A stretch of 64,000 bases of DNA, taken from the NCBI GenBank assembly GCA_017849435.1, contig JAFIGY010000008.1, positions 1 to 64,000 on the forward strand. The letters run 5' to 3'. Shown here piece after piece: positions 1-8,324 of this stretch. This stretch comes from Chitinophaga niabensis (GTDB taxonomy: Bacteria > Bacteroidota > Bacteroidia > Chitinophagales > Chitinophagaceae). Each line of letters opens with the position of its first letter. Within the stretch, counting starts at the first letter, position 1. A model generated the notes under the pieces. It searched no databases. It worked only from the letters and a program-made list of their open reading frames with translations, and had not been told where the DNA came from. Made by a program: the position numbers and the translations under genes.

Positions 1-252
1 CAACCTGATTGAAAACCTCAATGGCAAGATCAGGAAATACACGAAGAACAAACTATCATTCCCCAATGATGACGCGGTACTAAAGTCCGTGTACCTGGCC
101 TTGCGCGAGGTAACAAAAAAATGGACAATGCCCATTAGAAATTGTGGCATTGTCCTGGATCAGTTTTTAACTATTTTTGAAAACAGGATCAAGATATAGA
201 TCCTGCTACGAACTCCGTTTTTTGAAACTTACACAGTTAGTGAGATAGTCCC
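1..252 (+). mobile_element. 3' end of an IS256-family insertion sequence (truncated by window edge)
   Basis: The left edge holds the end of a transposase frame, followed by a terminal-repeat-like stretch at 228-252. Its outward-reading reverse complement starts GGGACTATCTCACTAACTGT, which resembles the GATAAAGTCC...TGTGTAA type ends known in the IS256 family. The element begins left of the window, so its left end, target duplication and completeness cannot be judged. The exact right boundary (about 249-253) is an estimate. Confidence 0.7.
2..199 (+). CDS. IS256-family (mutator type) transposase, C-terminal 65 residues, partial
   Basis: Frame 2 is open from the window edge to the TAG at 197-199. 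The translation begins [17 protein letters not shown] and includes [16 protein letters not shown]. This matches the conserved C-terminus of IS256/MULE-type transposases, where N-x-I-E-x-L-N and [11 protein letters not shown] are the hallmarks. The enzyme catalyses cut-and-paste or copy-out transposition through a DDE triad, and the visible part should contain the last region after the catalytic Glu. The 5' portion lies outside the window. The tryptophan usual in the PIRNWG motif is cysteine here. Whether the full copy is active cannot be told. Confidence 0.85.
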   Translation, partial: NLIENLNGKIRKYTKNKLSFPNDDAVLKSVYLALREVTKKWTMPIRNCGIVLDQFLTIFENRIKI

Positions 253-446
253 GATTTACCTGATCTTTTACCTGCCAAGTGGATTAGTTTAGGCAATCAG
301 ATCAAGAGTATGAATCTTCTCCTCGCTACATTTACCTACAAACCTCCTGTGTTACTACGAGCCCTCAAATCTTTATTGATATCTTACTCCCTCGTAGAGA
401 AGAGGCTGACCCGATTAGATTGATAAACGAGCTGTATAATGTATAA
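253..446 (+). pseudogene. possible 3' remnant of a gene cut by the IS; otherwise an unassigned 360-base gap
   Basis: The stretch 200-559 has no complete gene. Just after the IS end two plus-strand frames stay open. One runs 253-423 and ends LVEKRLTRLD. The other runs 288-446 and ends EEADPIRLINELYNV, with its TAA directly at the base of a strong hairpin (445-474). The second looks like a genuine protein end because stop and terminator are adjacent, but both frames cannot be real. Neither is recognised. This may be the tail of a gene split by the IS256 insertion, or coincidence. Confidence 0.25.
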
Positions 447-474
447 GAAGCCCTGCAAGAATGCAGGGCTTCTT
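445..474. terminator. perfect 13-bp hairpin, probable transcription terminator
   Basis: AAGAAGCCCTGCA (445-457) and TGCAGGGCTTCTT (462-474) pair perfectly around the 4-nt loop AGAA. The T-run is short on either strand. It could end the remnant gene on the plus strand or the cytochrome gene that ends at 560 on the minus strand. Confidence 0.7.
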
Positions 475-559
475 TAGATAGATATCAGGAATTATAAACT
501 TTCACAATCACAACCAACCAGGCCACATTAAAAATAACCCCGCACCTCAAAGCACCAAC

Positions 560-3175
560 CTACTTCTTCTGCTGAGACAGGAAAGTTATCAGCGACGCCA
601 GCTCCTCATATGACAACGAGTTAGCAAGTCCCGTCGGCATCATCGACGTTTTCAATTCCTTCCGCGTAGCAATATTATTTGCATTAACGGTGAACACCTC
701 ACCCGCAATATTCCTCATCACCACCTTCGCAGCTGTTTCCTCTGTTACAAATCCCATATAGGACTTTTTATCCTTCGTGGTGATCATCACCGTCGCAAAC
801 CCTTGTGAAATAGAGGCGTTCGGTTTGAGGATAGATTCGGCGATCTGCTCCCGGTTCATAATAGATCCGATCTGCCCCATAAAAGGACCTTTCATCTTCT
901 CACCCTTATTGATACTGTGGCAGGCCACACAGCCCTGGGTGGTGAACAGCAGCTTCCCTTTCGCCGGATCTCCTTTCAACTTGTTAACGGCCAGCAGCAC
1001 ATCTTCAATAGACGATTTGCCTACTTGCCCTTTCTTACTTTTTATCTTCTCAAGATCTACTTTAGGTTCTTTATCCGGAGCTGCTGCCGCTTTTTTCGCT
1101 GCTGCGAATGCGGGGATCTCCATCCTGTGGCGGGCGTCAAGGTCCATGAAGAATTGCTTGCCGCCGGGTCCTGCTTTCAGCGCTTCTTTCTTAAGGAATT
1201 TTTCGATAGCGGGTGATCCTTCCCAGGTTACGGCTTTGTAGTACGGGCCATGTGAATCCGGCCGTGTACCCCACCACCATGATGCATCATATGCATCCTC
1301 TTTTTTATAAAGACGTGCCAGTGTAGTCAGGATTTCTTTCTTCTTTTTTACATTTTTCGGAAGCAGGTATGCGCTCATCAGACCGTTCACCGCTTTCATA
1401 TCATGCATGTAACGTAACGTCCACAACGCGAGGGTTGCATTTTCACTGTTGATCCCTGCCACAACAGCATCTACTGCATGAAGGTTTACAAGGGCCCGAA
1501 CAGCGAGGTGCGGCAGAACAATATCCGGATTCGGGGTAGCATGCGGGCCTTCCACATCTTTAGCCGGCGCTGTAAATGAAGCAGGAACTTTGGTTTTTAA
1601 CAGGGCAGTCGCATTTTCAACGCGGTCCAAACGGCCCAGCCCGATGATCGCAGCGGCGCGAACGCGTGGTGAAGGATCCTGAAGACCCTCAAGGAAAGGT
1701 TTATCCGAAACATCGTTCACGAGCCCTTTACGATCTGCCAAAGCGCGCAATGCGTGCTCCCTTACTGCCGCATCTTTTGTAAATTCCATCAGCGCGGGGA
1801 TACCATCTCTTCCGGTAACCTGCGCATAGGTATAGATACCGGCTACACGGGCATATAACGGCAATTGCTGATCCGAAGCGATCTTCAATGCTGCAGTGGA
1901 AACGGCTTGTTTATCAGTACGTGCGATGAGTTCCTGGGAAGCATTGAGGCGGGCCACTGCGCTGGCGGACTTCAGCAGTCCTGCCAGTTCTTCGATGGAA
2001 GCCTTCGCCAGATCCGGGAATGGCTGATAGGTCCAGTTATTCGGTACCGCACGGATCACATATCCTTTTTTAGGACTGCCGGAATATCCGGCGCCATCCC
2101 ATGCTGAAAGGAAAAGCCTGCCGGACCCGTCAACATCCAGATCGGTAATTTGGGGAAGTGCGAGAAATTCTTCATCCTTTTGGGTGAATGTAGGGCCATC
2201 CGGCGTTACCCTGTGAATGTAGAGCATGCTCCTGCCCCAATCCGCCATCATTGGAACATTATTGTATTTCTCGGGCCAGGTGGGTTCCGCCATGAACAAA
2301 GCCCCTGTACCGGACCCACCGCCAACGTCTACCAGTGCCGGTAATATCTCGTCCGTGAAATGTTGGAACAATACCGGGTATCCATATTCCCCGGATTGGA
2401 TATGGTGAGAAAACCGCACATTCCATCCTCCGCCATCATTCGTATTTTCTCTGGTAAAGACATTCATATACGGATCGATGGCCACATCATACACGTTGCG
2501 TGTTCCATGCGTAAACACCTCCATTTCGGTGCCATCCGGGCGAACCCGTATGATCCCGCCCCCAAGCATGGTCAGCTTCCTGCCGGAACGATCCGTCGCA
2601 TTATGGAATCCGAAATCACCCACAGCGATATATATCCAGCCGTCGATACCCATCCTGATGCCGTTGGTGGCATGATCGGTTCCCCGTTCCTGAATGTACT
2701 TTGTATTACTGAGATGTTCGATCAGCGGTTGCGGAGGACCGTCCGCTTTTCCATCTCCATCCTTATCTTCAAAAACTACGAGCGCCATTCCCGTAGCTTT
2801 ACCGGTTTCTTTGGAAAATGTGGTATGCAACACAAAAACGCGATTGCCCTGCACGAGGATGCCGCGGGGATTATCCACTTCGGCAAATTCAGTATGCTGG
2901 TCCATCTTGCCGTCATTGTCCGTATCAACCAGCTTGAGGATCCTGCCTTTCCCGGGATCTTTTCCCAGTGAACCGATCATATCCACTCCCACAAACACTT
3001 CGCCGGTAGGCGCCACCGCCAGGCAGGCGGGACTGGGTGTAACATCGGGACCGGAAAACCTGGTGATAGTAAGGTCCGGTGGATTGGAAGAAGTACGGGG
3101 AGCGTCACCCAAAAACTGTTTTGCGCCCATGAACACGGTTGCGGCATAGATGAGGGCAAGAGGAAATTTGATCAT
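560..3175 (-). CDS. secreted PVC-type dehydrogenase/HEAT-like/cytochrome c fusion protein
   Basis: 871 residues. A signal peptide (about 1-25) precedes a six-bladed propeller of the glucose/sorbosone dehydrogenase type (about 35-385). This contains DxDxDGK segments such as DTDNDGKMDQ and DKDGDGKADG, typical of membrane-bound dehydrogenases of the PVC superphylum and Bacteroidota. An alpha-helical HEAT-like stretch (about 400-600) follows, then a lysine-rich linker and a class I cytochrome c domain. Heme is bound at C749-V-A-C-H753, and a Met at 845/846 in SMMPTG is the probable axial ligand. The likely role is periplasmic oxidation of a sugar or polyol, with electrons passed to the heme. Substrate is unknown. 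A shorter paralogue lies at 28553. The gene stands alone; the intergenic space after its start is AT-rich. Confidence 0.8.
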   Translation of the reverse strand: MIKFPLALIYAATVFMGAKQFLGDAPRTSSNPPDLTITRFSGPDVTPSPACLAVAPTGEVFVGVDMIGSLGKDPGKGRILKLVDTDNDGKMDQHTEFAEVDNPRGILVQGNRVFVLHTTFSKETGKATGMALVVFEDKDGDGKADGPPQPLIEHLSNTKYIQERGTDHATNGIRMGIDGWIYIAVGDFGFHNATDRSGRKLTMLGGGIIRVRPDGTEMEVFTHGTRNVYDVAIDPYMNVFTRENTNDGGGWNVRFSHHIQSGEYGYPVLFQHFTDEILPALVDVGGGSGTGALFMAEPTWPEKYNNVPMMADWGRSMLYIHRVTPDGPTFTQKDEEFLALPQITDLDVDGSGRLFLSAWDGAGYSGSPKKGYVIRAVPNNWTYQPFPDLAKASIEELAGLLKSASAVARLNASQELIARTDKQAVSTAALKIASDQQLPLYARVAGIYTYAQVTGRDGIPALMEFTKDAAVREHALRALADRKGLVNDVSDKPFLEGLQDPSPRVRAAAIIGLGRLDRVENATALLKTKVPASFTAPAKDVEGPHATPNPDIVLPHLAVRALVNLHAVDAVVAGINSENATLALWTLRYMHDMKAVNGLMSAYLLPKNVKKKKEILTTLARLYKKEDAYDASWWWGTRPDSHGPYYKAVTWEGSPAIEKFLKKEALKAGPGGKQFFMDLDARHRMEIPAFAAAKKAAAAPDKEPKVDLEKIKSKKGQVGKSSIEDVLLAVNKLKGDPAKGKLLFTTQGCVACHSINKGEKMKGPFMGQIGSIMNREQIAESILKPNASISQGFATVMITTKDKKSYMGFVTEETAAKVVMRNIAGEVFTVNANNIATRKELKTSMMPTGLANSLSYEELASLITFLSQQKK

Positions 3176-3320
3176 TTGTTTGTGCTGTTAATTAAATATA
3201 GTACTGTGGAATGCTTATCAAAGAATTGGTCAAATTATAAAAAATAAAATTTCAGAGGGGAAATTTTTTTTTGAAGGGAAATAATCATGCATCTTTTCCC
3301 TTTGCAATTGATCAAAATAT

Positions 3321-3349
3321 AAAAGCCCGCTTGCTTTGAGCGGGCTTTT
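3321..3349 (-). terminator. rho-independent terminator of the cupin/aldolase operon
   Basis: AAAAGCCCGCT (3321-3331) pairs with AGCGGGCTTTT (3339-3349) around a 7-nt loop. Read on the minus strand the stem ends in a TTTT run, and it lies just after the stop codon at 3357. Confidence 0.85.
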
Positions 3350-3356
3350 ATAACAC

Positions 3357-4235
3357 CTAATTCCCCAACGCTGCCAGTATATCCCTCAACCGCCCGTCAT
3401 CTTCTGTTCCCAGCGGCTGCAAGGGACTGCGCAGGTAACCGCTTTCAATCCCCTGTATCTGCAACCCCGCCTGTATCGTTCGTGGCAACCCTTTACCGGA
3501 TATGAACTGCAGCAGCTCCTGTTGCCGGTAGAAGAGCGTTCTAGCCGTATCCAGCTTGTTCCGGGTAATAGCGGCATACAATTGGTTGTTCAGATCGGGT
3601 ATCAGGTTGGGTGCAGCTGTGCACCAGCCTTTTGCGCCGGCGGCGAAAGCAGCGAGCGCCAGCGGGTTGGAGCCGTTGAAGAATTCCACATCGTCTCCCA
3701 GTTCCCGGCGCAGGTAATGCATGCGCTGTACATCTCCCGTGCTTTCCTTGATCATCGTTACGTTCGGGATCTGCAGCAAACGCTTCAGCAGGGCGGGAGA
3801 CATGTCAATCCCTCCGGTGGCGGGATTGTTGTAAGCCATGATAGGAATGGAAATACCGGCCGCAATTTTTTCGTAGTGACGGAAGATCTCCTCGTCCGTC
3901 AGCTTCCAATAACTTGCCGGGATCACCATCACCGCCGCCGCTCCTGCTTTCTCCGCAAATTTTGCGTGATAGAGCGTGCGCTCGGTAGTAAGGCAGGATA
4001 CGCCGACCAGTACAGGCAGTCGTTTGTTCACCTGTTGCAGTGCAGCTTCGGTAACGGCTTCTTTCTCTGCATCGTTCAGGTACGGCAGCACGCCGGTGCT
4101 GCCGAGGGGAGCGATGCCGTTGGCCCCTGATTGCACAAGACGTTCGAGGAGTGTTTTGAATAAAGGAAGATCTATTTTTTCTTCCCGGTCGAAAGGAGTG
4201 ATCGGGTATGCGATGATGCCCTTGAAAATATTCAT
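3357..4235 (-). CDS. dihydrodipicolinate synthase/N-acetylneuraminate lyase family aldolase
   Basis: 292 residues from the ATG at 4235. An upstream in-frame extension runs into the preceding gene and is not used. The fold is the class I aldolase TIM barrel of the DapA/NanA/KDG-aldolase superfamily. The substrate-carboxylate motif is G45-S-T-G48, the catalytic tyrosine is Y135 in MAYNNP, and the Schiff-base lysine is K163 in MIKEST. These enzymes cleave or form 2-oxo acids through a lysine imine. A lysine-biosynthesis role is unlikely, because the gene sits 20 bp behind a cupin gene and opposite a MocR regulator, which suggests an inducible catabolic pathway. KDG-type aldolase/dehydratase or hydroxyproline pathway enzymes are alternatives. 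The substrate is not determinable from sequence. Confidence 0.85.
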   Translation of the reverse strand: MNIFKGIIAYPITPFDREEKIDLPLFKTLLERLVQSGANGIAPLGSTGVLPYLNDAEKEAVTEAALQQVNKRLPVLVGVSCLTTERTLYHAKFAEKAGAAAVMVIPASYWKLTDEEIFRHYEKIAAGISIPIMAYNNPATGGIDMSPALLKRLLQIPNVTMIKESTGDVQRMHYLRRELGDDVEFFNGSNPLALAAFAAGAKGWCTAAPNLIPDLNNQLYAAITRNKLDTARTLFYRQQELLQFISGKGLPRTIQAGLQIQGIESGYLRSPLQPLGTEDDGRLRDILAALGN

Positions 4236-4255
4236 ATGTTGTATCGATTTAAGTT

Positions 4256-4729
4256 TTACAGATCTCTTCCCTCTTCTTCCCGCAGGGCTACGCCCAGGTT
4301 TTGCAGCTGCGGCGCATTTTCGCAGGCGATATATCGCGCCGGCTCGCTGTCGCTCAGGTTCTGATGGCGGTGCCAGGCCCAGCCCGGGATGTAGACTGCA
4401 TCGCCGGCCTGCCATTCTACTTTCTCATCCTCTACTTCGGTATATCCTTTCCCTTCGAGTACGTATAATACCGTTTCATACGTATGCCGGTGACGATTCG
4501 TCAATTGCCCCGGCAGCAGTCCACCGATGGTCATGCTCACATTTTTTGTGGGCAGGTCTACGAAGAAAACAGGATGTTTACGTTCACCGGAGAACTGCCC
4601 GTGCTCGCCGGCCTGCTCTACCTGGCGGTGAATGAGTTTCCCGGGTTTGACATACACCGGACGGGCGAAGGTCTTGTGGAAATCCTTCGAGGAGAATTGT
4701 TCCTGATCTTTTACAGTGGCTTGTTTCAT
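4256..4729 (-). CDS. single-domain cupin protein
   Basis: 157 residues with one cupin barrel. The first cupin motif is in RHRHTYETVLYVLEGKGY (His, His, Glu metal ligands), and the second is GDAVYIPGWAWHRH, with the last histidines completing the metal site. Such proteins may be dioxygenases, isomerases or small-molecule sensors. The motifs resemble the gentisate/hydroxyanthranilate dioxygenase type and sugar-binding cupins about equally. It is the first gene of a two-gene operon with the DapA-like aldolase, 20 bp downstream. Both are transcribed away from the MocR regulator, so it probably acts in the same small pathway. The metal and substrate are unknown. Confidence 0.8.
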   Translation of the reverse strand: MKQATVKDQEQFSSKDFHKTFARPVYVKPGKLIHRQVEQAGEHGQFSGERKHPVFFVDLPTKNVSMTIGGLLPGQLTNRHRHTYETVLYVLEGKGYTEVEDEKVEWQAGDAVYIPGWAWHRHQNLSDSEPARYIACENAPQLQNLGVALREEEGRDL

Positions 4730-4768
4730 GTGCTGATCGTGTTGAATGTTGAAGAATATTGTTCCGTT

Positions 4769-4783
4769 ATCAAACCGTTTGAT
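4769..4783. promoter_or_regulatory. 15-bp palindrome, candidate operator for the MocR regulator
   Basis: ATCAAACCGTTTGAT is a perfect inverted repeat (7-bp arms, 1-bp centre) in the 111-bp divergent intergenic region. Its right arm contains the TTTG of the candidate -33 element at 4778-4781. Binding here would therefore block the regulator's own promoter and could also act on the cupin promoter. The symmetry is seen directly; the operator role is inferred. Confidence 0.5.
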
Positions 4784-4806
4784 GATGCAAAATTTGTGTA
4801 TTTTTG
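4778..4806 (+). promoter_or_regulatory. candidate Bacteroidota promoter for the MocR-type regulator gene
   Basis: TTTG (4778-4781), 17 nt, then TATTTTTG (4799-4806), which matches the TTTG / TAnnTTTG consensus of the Bacteroidota housekeeping sigma factor. The start codon at 4841 follows about 34 nt downstream. Confidence 0.5.
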
Positions 4807-4840
4807 GATGACGTAAATAATCCAGTTTTCAAACAAATAG

Positions 4841-6292
4841 ATGGTCCAGATGCTTAGACCCTGGAAAACGATCCTCACCATTGACCTTGGACATGAATTG
4901 TCTGTTTACCGCCAGATAGCGGATGGTATTATCGCGGAGATCCGCAAAGGGCGGCTGAAACCGGGCACTCCGCTGCCGGGCAGCCGTGTGCTGGCGGAAG
5001 ACATCGGCGTGAACCGCAAAACGGTGGTATTGGCCTATGAGGCGCTGATCGCGGAAGGATGGCTGGAAACGGCGGACAAGAAAGGGACTTTTGTATCGGG
5101 AGAACTGCCGCGGCGGAAGAAGCCGGAACAAAAACAGGAAAGCAATTTTTCATTCAACAGCTTTGAGGCGATCGCCACCATGCGGCCATCTGCATCTTCC
5201 GGTCTGATCACCTTCAGCGATGGTCTTCCGGATGTGCGCCTGGCGCCACTGGATGAACTGGCGAAGGCGTATAAACGCATCTTTCAGCAAAAAGCCCGCT
5301 GGCGGATGATGGGGTACGGGCATGAGAAGGGAGATGAGCGGCTGCGTGCGGCGCTCTCCACCATGTTGCTGCACAAAAGAGGAATGAGTGTGCGGAAGGA
5401 AGATATCTGCGTTACGAGAGGCAGCCAGATGGCATTGTACCTGTCGGCGCAAACCCTGATCCGCAAAGGAGATATCGTTGCGGTGGAATGCCCGGGTTAT
5501 CAACCGGCCTGGGAGATCTTCACGCATGCAGGTGCAAAGCTGATCAGCATACAGGTGGATGATAAGGGAATGGTGATCGATGATCTGGAAAAACACTGCC
5601 GGCTGAAACGTATCAAAGCGGTATATGTGACGCCGCATCACCAGTTCCCGACCACGGTGAGCATGAAGGCAGAGCGCCGTTTGAAACTGATCGAACTATC
5701 CAATCGCTACGGCTTTGCCATTATAGAAGATGATTACGATCACGAATATCATTTCGATACAAGAAGCCTGTTGCCGCTTGCAAGCGATGAACAGGCCGTG
5801 AATGTGATCTACATCAGTTCCCTGAGCAAACTGGTAGCGCCCGCCGTGAGAGTGGGTTATGTAACGGGGCCGCCGGCATTCATCGACTCGCTCGCGAAAT
5901 TGCGCGCGGGTATCGACCGGCAGGGGGATACGATCATGGAACAGGCGATCGCGGAACTAATGGAAGAGGGCGCGGTCAGCCGCCATGCACGGAGAGCGTT
6001 GAATGTTTACCGGGAAAGGAGGGAGCTGATGGATGAATATCTGCAAACCTATCTCGGCCGGGAAGTGGAATACGAGAAACCGGAAGGAGGGCTCGCCTAC
6101 TGGGTAAGGTTCCATCATCCGGTTTGCACGGGAGACCTCTCCCGCAAACTTCTCAAAAAAGGAGTGAGCATTCTTCCAACAGAACGTTTTTCATTCGACG
6201 GGGTACCGCTGAACGCGCTTCGGCTGGGCTATGGATCGCTGACGCCCGCGGAGCTGGAAACGGGCATCCGCGCCATTGCAGCCGCCCTGTAA
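4841..6292 (+). CDS. MocR-type transcriptional regulator (GntR DNA-binding domain + aminotransferase-like domain)
   Basis: 483 residues; a second ATG at 4850 is an equally possible start. A GntR winged-helix domain occupies about residues 10-85 (YRQIADGIIAEIRKGRLKPGTPLPGSR). A fold-type I aminotransferase domain fills the rest, with the PLP-binding lysine at K330 in SSLSKLVAPAVRVGY and the PLP-contacting Asp in EDDYDHEY. MocR/GabR/PdxR proteins sense an amine, amino acid or PLP itself and often control a divergent operon. Here that operon is the cupin + aldolase pair. A palindrome overlapping its promoter suggests autoregulation. No enzymatic aminotransferase role is expected. Confidence 0.9.
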   Translation: MVQMLRPWKTILTIDLGHELSVYRQIADGIIAEIRKGRLKPGTPLPGSRVLAEDIGVNRKTVVLAYEALIAEGWLETADKKGTFVSGELPRRKKPEQKQESNFSFNSFEAIATMRPSASSGLITFSDGLPDVRLAPLDELAKAYKRIFQQKARWRMMGYGHEKGDERLRAALSTMLLHKRGMSVRKEDICVTRGSQMALYLSAQTLIRKGDIVAVECPGYQPAWEIFTHAGAKLISIQVDDKGMVIDDLEKHCRLKRIKAVYVTPHHQFPTTVSMKAERRLKLIELSNRYGFAIIEDDYDHEYHFDTRSLLPLASDEQAVNVIYISSLSKLVAPAVRVGYVTGPPAFIDSLAKLRAGIDRQGDTIMEQAIAELMEEGAVSRHARRALNVYRERRELMDEYLQTYLGREVEYEKPEGGLAYWVRFHHPVCTGDLSRKLLKKGVSILPTERFSFDGVPLNALRLGYGSLTPAELETGIRAIAAAL

Positions 6293-6296
6293 AAAT

Positions 6297-6330
6297 AAAA
6301 AGCGCTCCAATGGTATTGGAACGCTTTACT
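6297..6330 (-). terminator. hairpin terminator, strongest in the minus direction
   Basis: AAAGCG (6299-6304) pairs with CGCTTT (6322-6327). After one mismatch, TCCAAT pairs with ATTGGA around the loop GGT. On the minus strand the stem is followed by TTTTTATTTTT, so it ends the thioredoxin-like gene at 6351. It may also help end the regulator gene. Confidence 0.75.
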
Positions 6331-6350
6331 AACCATGTCTCTCCAACAGA

Positions 6351-6581
6351 TCATTTCAGATCATCGATACCTGCCCCGAAATTGATGTGGAGCACATTGC
6401 CGGACGTAGTGACCAGCGCGGGCACGGATTTTACACCGTAGTGCTCCGCTTCCGCGATCTTTCCTTTGTCTTCTCCGAGGTGGATCACCTCTATCTTATC
6501 TGCTCCGATCACTGCGATCAGTTCTTTTTCTGCTGTGACGCACACCGGGCAACCGGCGTGGTAAAATTTGGGCTTGTTCAT
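6351..6581 (-). CDS. small thioredoxin/glutaredoxin-like protein with CPVC motif
   Basis: 76 residues from the ATG at 6581 (a GTG two codons upstream is also possible). The redox motif C11-P-V-C14 follows a beta strand (KFYHAG). The cis-proline of the thioredoxin fold is visible in VKSVPALVT. It is shorter than a full thioredoxin (about 105) and nearer to glutaredoxin-like or TM0979-type mini-thioredoxins. It is probably a cytoplasmic thiol-disulfide oxidoreductase. The neighbours give no pathway link: it lies between a regulator and an unknown membrane protein, with its own terminator. Confidence 0.75.
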   Translation of the reverse strand: MNKPKFYHAGCPVCVTAEKELIAVIGADKIEVIHLGEDKGKIAEAEHYGVKSVPALVTTSGNVLHINFGAGIDDLK

Positions 6582-6739
6582 GATCACTGTTTTTATGACA
6601 GAACAATATTAGATCATGTGTGAATTTGTTACATCGTCCAGAAACGCCTCATTCCCGGAAAGCTGGACCATCCCGGGTCAGATAATGCCTGCGCCAAATA
6701 CAAGCTGCAGGAGCTTCAGTAATAACAGGATTAGTATGC

Positions 6740-8170
6740 TCATTGGTCGTTATAATGCAGGTTGATCTCTTCCAGTATCTTTTCCGTTTCTTCCATATTC
6801 CCTTCCGCGTGGCGGCGCGCCCAGAAAGAAATGTACCATACAGCCACCCGTTGTTGGGGCACTTCATCGATCCTGACCCGTTGCTGTTCCAAAGCGGGAC
6901 GGAAAGGATCGAGGTCCGGCAGGTATTGCTCGGTGAGCCGGTATTGATCGTGCGTGGTGTTCATTTTGTTGTACAGCTTTGCCAGCTTCTCTTCGTAATC
7001 GGGCAGCTGTTTGAGCTCGTAGTAGAGGTTGATGAGGTTTTGTACATACCGGTCAAGAAAAGATTCGCGGAAGGCCCTTTCCGGCAGCGCATCGTAGATA
7101 AGATCGCCGAAGTTGTCGAAGAAAGCGCGGATCCGGCGGGGATGGCGTTCGTGGAAAGCGTAATTGAGCGCGGGGATGAGGGAGTTGGCTGTGTTGGCGT
7201 TCAGCGCTTCGGATAGGCGTTGCACGGTAAAGGTATCGTTCTTGTCCTGCCAGTTCAATTGCAGGTTGGAAGAAAAATAATACCAGTCGTATGCCAGATC
7301 GGAAATCACGGCATTATCCGGGCGCCGCTCGCCGAAGTCCATATGTTTGTAGAAAATATTCCTGAAAACAGCGCTGAGACTGTCCCGGTCAACCGCCGGA
7401 CCATCCCAGCGAATGAGTGCACGTTCCGCGATGCTGGTATCCCGATAGGTGGGATAGGCGGCGGCATCTGCTACCGCGGCGGCTGCCGTTGCGGCTTCCG
7501 GCGAATCGTTGTGCATCGCGAATGCAGACCGCGCGGGAAGGAATGCTTTCAATGTTACAAATCCAACGGCGAGTACGCCCACCATCACTGCACTGGCCAT
7601 CACCACTCCCGCGGCCCTGTTCCGTTTCCAGAGTTTTTCCGTGAGCAGCCAGCAGGTGCCGGTGATGAAAGAGCCCGTCACGGTAGCCAGTGTGATCTCC
7701 ATCTGGCGGGCATAGAGCCATTGCAGGCTGAATCCGTCGGAAGGCTCGTACAGGTTGGTGACCAGCAGAAGCAGTATACTGATGAATGCGATAGCCGCGA
7801 GCAGGAGATTGGCGAGGAACACCCTCTTCCAGAAAAGCCCTTTCTCCCGCTCCGCCGCCTGGGCCTTACGCCGGGAAAGCCGGATGATGAACAGCACGAT
7901 GCCGCACCACATGCTGAAGCTTAGCAAACTGATCATGGGTGTCATGAGCACATCTGCATAGGAAACGCCATCGCTGTTCATGGGAACGCCTGCCGCCTGA
8001 TCCAGCAGCATCAGCGCGCCGAAAGGAAGGTGAATGTACATGTAATGCGCATAAACATATGCAACGGCTTCATCGAGTCCTTTAACATAAGTTGTGGCCT
8101 GGGAAATAAATACGAGGGCAACAAAAAAGGCCTGGGTTAGAACGGCCCACTTGTATAATCTGTTTTCCAT
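6740..8170 (-). CDS. unknown multi-pass membrane protein with a soluble C-terminal half
   Basis: 476 residues, family not recognised. Hydrophobic segments lie at about 8-28, 75-100, 118-141, 160-180 and 190-212, so about five transmembrane helices. Two proline-containing motifs, HLPFGALMLL and MTPMISLLSF, occur in the membrane part. From about 215 on the chain is soluble: an Ala-rich linker, then a charged helical region rich in Tyr, Leu and Arg (ALNYAFHERHPRRIRAFF, LYYELKQLPDYEEKLAKLY) that might form TPR-like hairpins. It is divergent from the ECF sigma gene 154 bp away. A link to that signalling system is possible but unsupported. Confidence 0.6.
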   Translation of the reverse strand: MENRLYKWAVLTQAFFVALVFISQATTYVKGLDEAVAYVYAHYMYIHLPFGALMLLDQAAGVPMNSDGVSYADVLMTPMISLLSFSMWCGIVLFIIRLSRRKAQAAEREKGLFWKRVFLANLLLAAIAFISILLLLVTNLYEPSDGFSLQWLYARQMEITLATVTGSFITGTCWLLTEKLWKRNRAAGVVMASAVMVGVLAVGFVTLKAFLPARSAFAMHNDSPEAATAAAAVADAAAYPTYRDTSIAERALIRWDGPAVDRDSLSAVFRNIFYKHMDFGERRPDNAVISDLAYDWYYFSSNLQLNWQDKNDTFTVQRLSEALNANTANSLIPALNYAFHERHPRRIRAFFDNFGDLIYDALPERAFRESFLDRYVQNLINLYYELKQLPDYEEKLAKLYNKMNTTHDQYRLTEQYLPDLDPFRPALEQQRVRIDEVPQQRVAVWYISFWARRHAEGNMEETEKILEEINLHYNDQ

Positions 8171-8324
8171 GGTTTCGTCAGTAGGTGGGTAAATATATTG
8201 TAAAATTGTGATTGTACTATAAAAGAATGGTATAATTACATTAGGAAATATTTTTACGTTGCGATAATTTTAATATCCGTTCAAATCAACTAAACTTATC
8301 TCGTTGATCCCTGCTGACCACGAT

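Noticed and set aside
2360-2971. 203-codon plus-strand frame inside the cytochrome fusion gene
   Set aside because: Antisense shadow; composition and lack of motifs do not support a protein.
4236-4415. 60-codon upstream extension of the DapA-like aldolase
   Set aside because: Lies inside the cupin gene; the family start is MNIFKGIIAY at 4235.
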